64,000 nucleotides of DNA from Streptomyces sp. P3 (GTDB lineage Bacteria; Actinomycetota; Actinomycetes; Streptomycetales; Streptomycetaceae), in assembly GCA_016893485.2 (NCBI GenBank), contig JAFEKX020000001.1:8759501-8823500 (forward strand), read 5' to 3'. Of this stretch, positions 54,407-62,824 are shown one piece after another (within the stretch, counting starts at the first letter, position 1; every line of letters begins with the position of its first letter). The notes beneath the pieces are model-generated. The model had not been told where the DNA came from. It was given only the letters and a program-made list of their open reading frames with translations, and ran no database searches. The position numbers were made by a program, and so were the translations under genes.

Positions 54407-57179
54407 CTACGACCGGCGCCAGTTCTGGTTGGCGGCGCCGGTGCAGGTCCAGATGTCCAGTGCCGTGCTGTTGGCCGTGCCGTGGCCGACGGCGTCCAGG
54501 CACTTTCCGGAGCCGACGTTGACGACACTGCCGTCGGCCCGCACCCGCCACTGCTGGTCGGCACCGCCGTCGCAGTCCCAGATCTCCACCGGGCTGCCGT
54601 CGGCGGTCGCACCGCCCGTGACCTCAAGGCACTTGGAGTCGTAGACGGTCAGCTGGTTGGTGGTCGTGGAGGTCCAGGTCTGGTTCGTGCCGCCGTTGCA
54701 GTCCCACAGCGCGGGCGCGGTGCCGTTGGTCCGGTCGGCGCGGGGGACGTCGACGCAGCGGCCGGACTCCTGGCCCGTGAGCGGCGCCGCGACCGCGCCG
54801 CGCAGCCAGCTCTGGTTGGCGCCCCCGGTGCAGGTCCACAACTCCAGCAGGGTGCCCGGGGTGGTGGCCTCCGCGGTGGTGTCCAGGCACTTGCCCGAGG
54901 CGGGGTTGACCACCCTGCCGTCGCTGCCCACGGTCCATTTCTGGGCCGCTGAGTTGTCGCAGTCGCCGATCTGCACGGGGTGCCGTCGGCCGTGCCGCCA
55001 CCCTTGGGTTCCAGGCACTTCGCGCTGCCGTAGACGGTGAGTTGGGCGGCGGGCGTCAGGGTCCAGGACTGGTTGGCGCCGCCGTTGCAGTCCCAGAGGG
55101 CGAGTTGGGTGCCGTTGGTGCGACTCGCTCCGGGGACGTCCGCGCACAGGCCGGACTGGCGGCCCTTGAGGATGCCGGCGTGGTCGCCCGGCGGGTTCGC
55201 GGTGACGAACAGGTTGTCGAACTGGTCGGTCTGGTAGCCCACCACCCCGATGCCGATCTGGCCCGCCGCATACGAACTGTCTTCGGTGGCACCGAGGTTG
55301 ACCCCGTCCGCGCTGACCGTGATCCGGTCGCCGGAGAAGCCGAGGGCGAGGGTGTGCCACGCGTGCGTGCCGAGCGCGGCCCTGGTTCCGGAAAGCAGCG
55401 TGGTCAGGGTGCCGGCCGCCGAACTCCTCACCAGGGACCAGGCGCCCGTGTCGCTCACCCGGAACAGATAGGCGGCCTGGTGGCTCTGCGGACGGTTCTG
55501 GGTGTTGGCCCGCCCCAACAGCTCGACCGTACCGGCCTGTTGGAGGTTCACATCGGCCTTGACGGTGTAGTCGGTCCACGTCGGATCGCCGAGCAGCGAG
55601 AAGGCGTCGGAGTCGTCCTGCCAATCGATCGGCTTGACCGGCGTCACCTGCTGCACACACTGCCCGCTACGGCCGTCCGCGCACGGCCGCGCTTCGAACG
55701 ACCCCTGCATGTCGGACAGATACGTGGCCTCGGTCCCGGAGACATCGTTGTCGAAGGAGTCGGTGTACGGCAGCGCCAGGGCGTGCGCGGCCGGCCCGGT
55801 GGCGGTGCCCTTGCCCTGGCCGGTGGTCGTGGTGACCGTGTAGATCCAACCCGGTTGCAGCGTCAGCGAGTACGCGCCCCGGTCGGCGTGACGTCCTGCG
55901 TGTGCGCGAAGTCCGTTGCCGCACTGGGACTGTTGACCCGGGTCGCCCACACATGCACCGCACCGGTGGAAAGACCGCCCCGCACCTGGACGTTGACCGT
56001 CTGCGCGGCCGTCGCCGTGGTGGTCTCAAGGACCGTGGAGTAGTCCGACCCGTTCGGTGACTTCAGCGTGGCGTACGTGCCGTTGGACTCGGTGCCGCCG
56101 AGGTAGCCCGACGCGGAGTCGATGAACTTCCAGCCCGGCTGGGCGAACTGGGTTACCTGCGCGGTCGCCCAGGTGTTCTCGCCGATCGAGTAGTTCCCGG
56201 ACCAGGGCGAGTTCGCGGTGGCCAGGCCGACCGTGCCGTAGGGCAGGTTGGGGGGTAGATGGCCGCGACCAGCGGCCAGTTGAGGTAGGCGGTCATGCGG
56301 GCGTCCACGTAGCCGCGCACGATCGAGCGGATCAGTGCCGGTGCTCCGGCGTCCATGTCCAGGGAGCCGTTCTCCGACGCCCACAGCGGTTTGCCGTTGT
56401 TCTTCGCGGTGGTGGTGCTGGAGCAGGTGTCGGCGCTGCCGCCGTCGCCGCCCGCGCACGGGTAGTGGGCGCCGATGACCGACACGGCGTTGTTGAACGA
56501 GGCGTTGGCCGCCATGTCGTCGGCGACGCTCCAGCCCGAGTCGTCGGCGACGATCTGCACGCTGCCGTATCCAGCGCTGTCGAGCGCGGACCTCAACTGC
56601 ACGTACCAGGCGGCGTCATGGCCGCGCTCGTTCCAGCCGCCGAGATAGCTGATCGGCAGACCGTGCTGCCGGGCGCAACCCAGCCAGGAGATCAGGTAGT
56701 TGATGGTGTCGGTGGACCAGAAGCCGCCGCTGATCCAGCCGGGGCGGCCCACGCCAGGCCGTACAGCTTGATGTTGGGGTTACGGGCCCTGGCCTGCTCG
56801 GCGAGCCAGAACTCGTAACCGGCGTCGCAGTTGATCTGGCCCTTGGTGTGCTCGATGGACGGCTCGGAGCCGTCGGTGGAGTTGGCGTCTCCGCCGATGT
56901 CCATCTTGAGCAGCTGGAGGTTCGCGCCGTAGCCCGGCTTGAAGAGGTAGTCCAGGATCTGCGACTGCTGGGCGGGCGGATAGTCGCGCAGCAGACGGGA
57001 GTTGCCCCGCCGCCGCTGATCGCGCCGATCCCGTCGAACGTCCGGCCGCTCTGGCCGCCGTCCACGGTGATCGAGGTGGCCGCGGCTGCCGCCAGGGCCG
57101 GTTGCGCACCTACCGAACAGAGGGCGGCGATCAGCGCCATGACCCATAAGGGCAGGAGCCGTCTCAGAGTTCTTCTCAC
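54407..57179 (-). CDS. Secreted GH59 galactosylceramidase-like enzyme with two ricin domains
   Basis: About 920 residues, frame-interrupted at about 57005, 56755, 56260, 55885 and 54975. Signal peptide: RLLPLWVMALIAALCSVGA. The GH59 TIM barrel has DGIGAISGGG, YGLAWAAPGW, the acid/base Glu in GGWNERGHDA and the nucleophile Glu in LWASENGSLDM. A laminin-G-like beta domain follows (DPTWTDYTVKADVNL, WHTLALGFSGDRITVSADGV). Two ricin-B/CBM13 domains end the protein, with repeated Q-x-W units (CNGGANQSW, CDGGADQQW, CTGAANQNW). It would hydrolyse beta-galactosides outside the cell. A LacI-type palindrome lies 38 bases upstream. Confidence 0.85.
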
Positions 57180-57217
57180 AGTGTCGTCCTTCTCCAGCGG
57201 GGGTGAGGACAGTTGAA

Positions 57218-57229
57218 GAGAGCGCTCTC
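57218..57229 (-). promoter_or_regulatory. LacI/GalR-type operator before GH59
   Basis: GAGAGCGCTCTC is a perfect 12-bp palindrome with the central CG of LacI-family operators, close to the CebR box core GGGAGCGCTCCC. It sits 39 bases upstream of the GH59 start, where it would block transcription until sugar is present. Confidence 0.75.
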
Positions 57230-57301
57230 AGACGCGGGGCGCGGTCCCGACTGTCCGTGGAGGTTTGGGCGACAGTGTGGAGTCGTGTTGACTAATCGTC
57301 A

Positions 57302-57336
57302 AGGTATAGGTCTGTCTTGCCTCAAGGCCTATACCT
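57302..57336. promoter_or_regulatory. Inverted repeat AGGTATAGG in the GH59 upstream region
   Basis: AGGTATAGG (57302-57310) and CCTATACCT (57328-57336), perfect 9-bp arms 17 bases apart, in an AT-richer patch containing TTGACTAATCGTCAA just before. It may be a second control site for GH59 or a terminator of the DHFR-like gene. Confidence 0.45.
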
Positions 57337-57419
57337 GCTCTTGAAGCGGGGCCCGGACCGCTTTTGGTTCTGTTCGTTCCTGTCGCTGTCCGGTTTCCGC
57401 CCCGCTGACCGGAGCGGGG

Positions 57420-57992
57420 TCAGCGGACGACGTCGAGGACGTTCAGCTGCAGTCCGTTGGCGTACACGGCGTGCTCCACCAGCTTCAGCTTCTGGGTGTC
57501 CTTGTCGGTCGTGGGGAACAGCCGCTTTCCGGCGCCGAGCAGCAGCGGGTAGACGAGCAGGTGGTAGCGGTCGACCAGGCCGGCGTCCGCGAGGCCGTGG
57601 TTCAGGGCCGCGCTGCCGTGCACGGTGATCGGGCCCCCGTCGGTCTCCTTGAGGGCGGCGACCTCGTCGAGCGAGCGCAGGATCGTGGTCTCGCCCCAGT
57701 TCGACACGAGGTCGTCGTCGGTGAGGGTGGTGGAGACGACGTACTTCGGCAGGGCGTTGTAGTGCGCGAACTCCTCCATGCCCGGCCACACCGGGCTGAA
57801 CGCCTCGTAGCTGGTCCGGCCCATCAGGATCGCCGTGGACTCCAGCTGCTCGCGCCCCTTGATGTCGAAGGCCTCCGGCAGGAAGTCGACCTCCTTGAAG
57901 GTCCATCCGGCGTTGCGGTAGCCGGGCTCGCCGCCCGGTGCCTCCATGACGCCGTCGAGGGAGAGGAAGGCGGTGCTGATCAGGGTGCGCAT
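57420..57992 (-). CDS. Dihydrofolate reductase family protein (RibD C-terminal-like)
   Basis: 190 residues, intact. Starts MRTLISTAFLSLDGVMEAPG; other motifs are ILMGRTSYEAFSPVWPGM, YVVSTTLTDDDLVSNW, GPITVHGSAALNHGLADAGLVDRYHLLVYPLLLGAGKRLF (in part). This is the YyaP/RibD-type DHFR-like group, not the FolA enzyme. It is a cytoplasmic NADPH-dependent reductase with unknown substrate, very common in Streptomyces. Confidence 0.88.
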   Translation of the reverse strand: MRTLISTAFLSLDGVMEAPGGEPGYRNAGWTFKEVDFLPEAFDIKGREQLESTAILMGRTSYEAFSPVWPGMEEFAHYNALPKYVVSTTLTDDDLVSNWGETTILRSLDEVAALKETDGGPITVHGSAALNHGLADAGLVDRYHLLVYPLLLGAGKRLFPTTDKDTQKLKLVEHAVYANGLQLNVLDVVR

Positions 57993-58148
57993 CGTGGGTC
58001 CTCGGGGGATGGGTGCTGTGTGTGCGGACCACTCCAGCATCCAGCCGACAAAAAAAATTGTCAAGGCGAGGAGAGTTGTCGGAGGGGCATGGTCTCGCAC
58101 GGCCGGGTAGGGACAATGCCGTGACAGAGAGCAGGAAGGAGACCCCGC

Positions 58149-58881
58149 ATGGCCGGACCAGCGGTCCCGATGTGGGACGTGAGCAATGGGCAGGGGGTTG
58201 CGCCAACTCGCCGAACTGGGGCTCGCGCTGCTGCTGTCGACCCTCATCGGCTGGGAGCGCGCGGCGCAGCAGAAGAGCGCCGGGCTGCGCACGCACACCC
58301 TGGTCGGGATCGCGAGCGCGCTGATGATGGAGGTCTCCCAGCACGGGTTCACCAACGTCCTCGGCCTGGACAACGTCTCCTTCGACCCCTCGCGCGTGGC
58401 GGCCCAGATCGTCTCCGGCATCGGCTTCATCGGTGGCGGCCTGATCTTCGTGCGCCGGGACGCGGTCCGCGGGCTGACGACCGCCGCCACCATCTGGCTG
58501 ACCTGCGCGGTCGGCATGGCCTGCGGCGGCGGCCTGCCGATACTGGCCCTGGCCACCACCGCCGTGCACTTCCTCGTCGTACGCGGCTACCCCCTGCTCT
58601 TCGCGCACCTGGCATCCGGCGTCGACCCGGCGACCTTCGAGGTGCGGCTGACCTACCGCACCGGCACCGCGCTGCTGCCCCAACTGATGGAGACCTGCAC
58701 GCGGCGGGGTTTCCGCATCCAGGAGGTCAAGGTCGACCGGCTGCCCGAGCGCGCCGATCCGGCCGCGCGGGTCCTGCTGCGGCTCGAAGGCACCGCCGAC
58801 GCCGGGCAGTTGACGTCCGAGCTGTTCCAGAACGACGGCGTGACCGAGGTCGAGCTGACGGCCGCCGCGGACGACGAGTAG
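58149..58881 (+). CDS. MgtC/SapB family membrane protein
   Basis: About 243 residues. The ATG at 58149 has AAGGAG eight bases upstream; an indel in a G run near 58193 separates MAGPAVPMWDVSNGQG from LRQLAELGLALLLSTLIGWER. The hydrophobic MgtC domain has four to five helices and its motifs: ERAAQQKSAGLRTHTLVGIASAL, VSGIGFIGGGLIF, RGLTTAATIWLTCAVGM. A cytoplasmic ACT-like C-terminal domain follows. MgtC proteins tune Mg2+/membrane-potential homeostasis. An mgtA gene lies at 31460 in the same window. Confidence 0.85.
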
Positions 58882-58918
58882 AGCGCGTGCCGGACGAAGT
58901 GGACAGGCCCGCTTCCGG

Positions 58919-58950
58919 CTATACATCGTGCGTATACGTCGCGTGTATAG
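58919..58950 (+). promoter_or_regulatory. Compound palindrome overlapping the DUF6518 promoter
   Basis: CTATACA (58919-58925) and TGTATAG (58944-58950) are inverted around a central GTATAC (58932-58937), all sharing one axis of symmetry. TATAGT at 58946-58951 is a good -10 element, and the ATG lies nine bases later, so a regulator bound here would block a nearly leaderless promoter. Confidence 0.65.
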
Positions 58951-58959
58951 TCCCGGGTC

Positions 58960-59597
58960 ATGGCAACCGCGACCGCGTCCCCTCGGGACACCCCCGTCAC
59001 CGTCCTCACCGCGACCGCGGCCTTCGGGCTGCTGCTCGGCTGGGCGACGTACACCTTGCACGGCACGACACCCCTGCTGGAGCGGGCGACCAACTCGGTG
59101 TCCGCCTGGATCATCTGGACCGCCGCGGCCGGTGCGCTGATCCGGTCCCGGCCGCTCGCCGTCTGGGGCGGGGCGCTGATGATGCTCGCCACCTGCGTCG
59201 GCTACTACACGGCCTCCACGCTCGGGGACACCTTCGGGGCCGGCGGGCTCGGCAGCGCCGCCGTGTGGTCGGTCGCGGGGCTGGCCGGCGGGCCGCTGCT
59301 GGCGTGGGCCGGGTGGACCGTGCGGCGCGGGCCGGAAGGCGTGCGGCCGGTGGCCGGGGCGGTCGTCGCGATGGTGGTGCTGGGGAGGCGCTCTGGCTGG
59401 GCCTCACCCTCCGCTACTGGGACGAGGCGACCGCGTTCCTGGTCGTCGGCGCGGGGCTCGTAGCCTTCCTGACCGGCTACCTGGCGCGCGCCGGAGTGCG
59501 GCGCGCCTGGCTGTGTGCCGTGCTCGCACCCGTCGGCGGTCTCGTCTTCTACCTCGCCGAGAAGGGCATCCTCGACGGCCTGCTCGGATCGGTGTGA
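58960..59597 (+). CDS. DUF6518-like integral membrane protein
   Basis: About 212 residues with six predicted membrane helices: VLTATAAFGLLLGWATYTL, WIIWTAAAGALIRSRPLAVWGGALMML (two helices), SAAVWSVAGLAGGPLLAWAGW, AGAVVAMVVL. After an indel near 59382 it continues GLTLRYWDEATAFLVVGAGL and WLCAVLAPVGGLVFYLAEK. The pattern, including a Tyr/Asp YWDEAT segment, fits DUF6518 of unknown function. The start ATG lies right after a compound palindrome. Confidence 0.6.
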
Positions 59598-59607
59598 GCC
59601 GGCGGAC

Positions 59608-61343
59608 CTACGGCACGGGTCCCGCCGTCCCCTGATCGTGCGCGTCGCTCCACTCGCGGTACGCGGCCACGGCCGTTGGCAGGGTCGGGAAGATGTGGTC
59701 CGTGCCGACCGAGTCCACCAGGCCGTACGCCTTCAGGTCGGCCAGGAGGTCCTGTTTGACCCGGGCGAGCGCGAACACCACGCCCCGGTGGGCGAGTTCG
59801 CAGCGGAGGTCGTCGACCGCGTCCAGGGCGGTGATGTCCACCTCGACATTGGCCTCGGCGTTGAGGACGAACCAGCGCACAGGGACGCTCTGTTGGGCCA
59901 CGGCGGCCAGGGCGCGGCGGCGGAAGTTCTCCGCGTTCGCGAAGAACAGCGGTGAGTCGTAGCGGTAGACGAGCAGGCCGGGGACCGTGCGGGCCTGCGG
60001 ATAGTCGTCCACGTCGTGCATGCCGGCCACACCCGGGACCAGGCCCTCGACGGCGTCGTGCGGACGGGCCACCCGGGTGAGGAGCTCGGCCACCGACAGG
60101 CCCACGGCGACGATCACGCCGTAGAGGATGTCGAGGGTGAGGACTCCGGCCAGGCAGCCCAGGGCGAGCAGGAGTTCGCGGCGGCGGAAGGTGGCGAGGC
60201 GGTGGAAGCCGGTGAGGTCGATCATGCGGACGGCCGCGTAGACGACGAGGGCGCCGAGGACCGCCGAGGGGGTGCGGGACAGCAGGGGGCTCAGGAAGAG
60301 CAGGACCGCGAGGACGACCGCTCCGGCGATCAGGAGTACGCCTGGCTGCGGGCACCCGCCGAGGCGGCCAGGGCGGTGCGGCTGGCGCTGCTGCTCACCG
60401 GGAAGCCGTGGAGCGCTCCGGCGCCGAGGTTGGCCGCGCCCAGGGCCAGGAACTCCTGGTCGGCGTCGAGACCGGGGCCGTCGTCGTCCTCGTCGTCGCC
60501 GGTGAAGGCCCGTGCGGTGAGGATGAAGTCGGTGTAGGCCACGAGCAGGACACCGAGCGCGGGCAGTACCAGGTGGGGAGTTGGGTGAGGTCGGGCAGGC
60601 CGAGCGTGGGAAGTCCCGCCGGGACGTGGCCGATCGCCTTGATGCCGTAGCGGTCGTCCAGGTCGAGGACGGCCACGGCCGCCGTGCCCAGCACCACGGC
60701 CAGCGGCGGTCCCGGCACCATGCGGGACAGCCGCGCCACCGTGAACAGGAACGCGAGCGTGACGGCGGCGAACAGCAGGGTGGGCGCGTGGAGTTGGTGC
60801 AAGTGCCGCAGGAAGGACCAGAGTTGGGGAAGAACGCCGAGCCGGTCGTCGACACCCCGGTGAGCTTGGGGAGTTGGTCCACGATCATGATCAGGGCGAC
60901 ACCCGCCAGGTAGCCGATCAGGACCGGGCGGGAGAGGAGGTCGGCGACGAAGCCCAGCCGTACCGCCCACGCGGCCAGGCAGAGCAGGCCGACCGTGACC
61001 GCGAGGGCGGCGGCCAGCGTGGCATAGCGGCCCGGGTCACCGGCCGCGAGCGGGCCCACCACCGTCGCCGTCATCAGCGCGGTCGTCGACTCGGGGCCCA
61101 CCGACAGCAGCCGGGACGAGCCCAGCACGGCGTACAGGGCGAGCGCGGGCAGGATCGCCCACAGGCCCGCGACCGGTGGCAGCCCGGCGACCCCGGCGTA
61201 CGCCATGACCTGCGGGACGAGGTACGCCGCGACGGTGACGCCGGCCAGCAGGTCGCCGCGCAGCCAGGCGCGCCGGTAGCCGGCCAGTGACGCGATGCCG
61301 GGTGTCAGGCGCCGCCACTGCAGGGCGCGCCCGCCGGGGACAC
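59608..61343 (-). CDS. SulP/SLC26-type anion permease with STAS domain, frame-interrupted
   Basis: About 575 residues. TM1-3: AYLVPQVMAYAGVAGLPPVAGLWA (in part) with the SulP signature region, SVGPESTTALMTATVVGPLAAG, VLIGYLAGVALIMIVDQLPK. Then frame breaks near 60815, 60580 and 60350 interrupt the middle helices. The end is SAVLGALVVYAAVRMIDLTGF, ELLLALGCLAGVLTLDILYGVIVAVGLSVAELL (in part), and a cytoplasmic STAS domain with WFVLNAEANVEVDITALDAVDDL. It probably transports sulfate, bicarbonate or similar. Start GTG at 61343 needs one more indel. It lies downstream of ppk2 on the same strand, 22 bases away. Confidence 0.8.
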
Positions 61344-61365
61344 GGTGTTCCTCGACCCGACCGCC

Positions 61366-62169
61366 TCAGAGACTGGCCGCGTGGTCCGGGACGTACGTCT
61401 GCAGGTCGCGCGGTGGACGCTCGTAGCCGGTGGACGGCGGGCGGGGCGGGAGTTCGAGGACCGGGGGCGCCACCTCGTGGTACGGAAGGGAGCCGAGGAG
61501 GTGCGCGATCATGTTCAGCCGGGCCCGGCGCTTGTCGTCGCTCTCGACGACGGCCCAGGGGGCCTCGGAGATGTCGGTGTGCACCAGCATCTCGTCCTTC
61601 GCCCGCGAGTACGCCTCCCAGTGGGTGATGGACTCCAGGTCCATCGGCGACAGCTTCCAGCGCCGCAGCGGATCGTCCAGCCGTCGGCGGAACCGGTCCT
61701 GCTGCACCGAGTCGCTCACCGAGAACCAGTACTTGCGCAGCACGATCCCGTCCTCCACCAGCATCCGCTCGAAGATCGGGCACTGGCGCAGGAACAGCTG
61801 GTACTCCTCCTTGGTGCAGAAGCCCATCACGCGTTCGACACCGGCCCGGTTGTACCAGGAGCGGTCGAACAGGACGATCTCGCCCGCGGCCGGGAGATGT
61901 TCGACGTAGCGCTGGAAGTACCACTGGGTGCGCTGGCGGTCGGTCGGCTTCGGTAGCGCGGCGATGCGTGCGACGCGCGGGTTGAGGTGCTCCGCGACCC
62001 GCTTGATGGTGCCGCCCTTGCCCGCCGCGTCCCGGCCCTCGAAGACGATCACCAGCCGGGTGCCCTCGGCCCGCACCCACTCCTGGAGCTTGACCAACTC
62101 GGTCTGCAGACGCAGCAGTTCGGTCTCGTACTTCTTACGCGGCAGCTTCGTCGCCTTCTTGCCGGCCAT
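61366..62169 (-). CDS. ppk2: Polyphosphate kinase 2
   Basis: 267 residues, intact. PPK2 signature: Walker A-like VIVFEGRDAAGKGGTIKRVAEHLNPR (in part), Walker B region EIVLFDRSWYNRAGVERVMGF and lid-type RRRLDDPLRRWKLSPMDLESI. This is the single-domain class I PPK2, which moves phosphate between polyphosphate and nucleoside diphosphates. The start MAGKKATKLPRKKYE is supported by the lysine-rich N-terminus typical of the class. It precedes the SulP permease gene. Confidence 0.95.
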   Translation of the reverse strand: MAGKKATKLPRKKYETELLRLQTELVKLQEWVRAEGTRLVIVFEGRDAAGKGGTIKRVAEHLNPRVARIAALPKPTDRQRTQWYFQRYVEHLPAAGEIVLFDRSWYNRAGVERVMGFCTKEEYQLFLRQCPIFERMLVEDGIVLRKYWFSVSDSVQQDRFRRRLDDPLRRWKLSPMDLESITHWEAYSRAKDEMLVHTDISEAPWAVVESDDKRRARLNMIAHLLGSLPYHEVAPPVLELPPRPPSTGYERPPRDLQTYVPDHAASL

Positions 62170-62325
62170 GCCGCCTCAACCCCTCGATGACGTGCGCCGT
62201 TTCCCGTGTCCAAGGTCGAACACCTGGACAGCACCGTACTGACCGGCGGGGGAGCGCGCACCCCGGATGCCCGCTCCGCCGCGTTTGCGGCGGGCGGCAA
62301 CGGCAACCCGGACTCTGTGACAGCG

Positions 62326-62691
62326 ATGACCACACAACAGGAACTCGTCCGTTTCCTGGAGGACCGCTTCGCCTGCGCACAGGCCTGCACCGACTGTTCG
62401 CGGGCCTGCGTGCTGCGCGTCAGCCGCTCGGATCCGGACGCCACCGACCACGAGGCACTCGTACGGCGCAAGGCGCTGCTGTGCGCCGAGGTGTGCGACG
62501 CGACCTGCCGGATGCTCGCCGAGCAGAACCTCCAGGACGAGCCCTCCCTGCGCCTCCAGGCCAAGTGGTGTCTCCTCGTCTGCCTGGAGTACGCACAGGT
62601 CCTCGACGCCCAGCCCGGCGCCGAGGCGGACGCCCAGACCTGCCGGGACTGCGCACGGGCGTGCACGGAGTTCCTGGCGACACTGAACTGA
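62326..62691 (+). CDS. Four-helix-bundle copper-binding protein (DUF326, Cys-rich)
   Basis: About 121 residues from the ATG at 62326 (an earlier start at 62206 is possible). Thirteen or so Cys occur in helix-spaced pairs: FACAQACTDCSRACVLR, CAEVCDATCRMLAEQ, WCLLVCLEYAQ, TCRDCARACTEF. This is the DUF326 bundle that can store Cu(I) inside the helices; similar proteins are often annotated as ferredoxin. It is cytosolic (no signal peptide from 62326) and divergent from ppk2. Confidence 0.8.
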   Translation: MTTQQELVRFLEDRFACAQACTDCSRACVLRVSRSDPDATDHEALVRRKALLCAEVCDATCRMLAEQNLQDEPSLRLQAKWCLLVCLEYAQVLDAQPGAEADAQTCRDCARACTEFLATLN

Positions 62692-62824
62692 CGGGGGCCC
62701 GCGGCCCTTGACCGACGGGTGCCCGCACCCTCTTGAGGGGCATTGCCGCCTCGCCATTCCCTATTTCTGGAACACGTTCTACGGTGTGCGCCGTCAGGAC
62801 CGGCCTTGGGAGCCTGGAGGCGCC

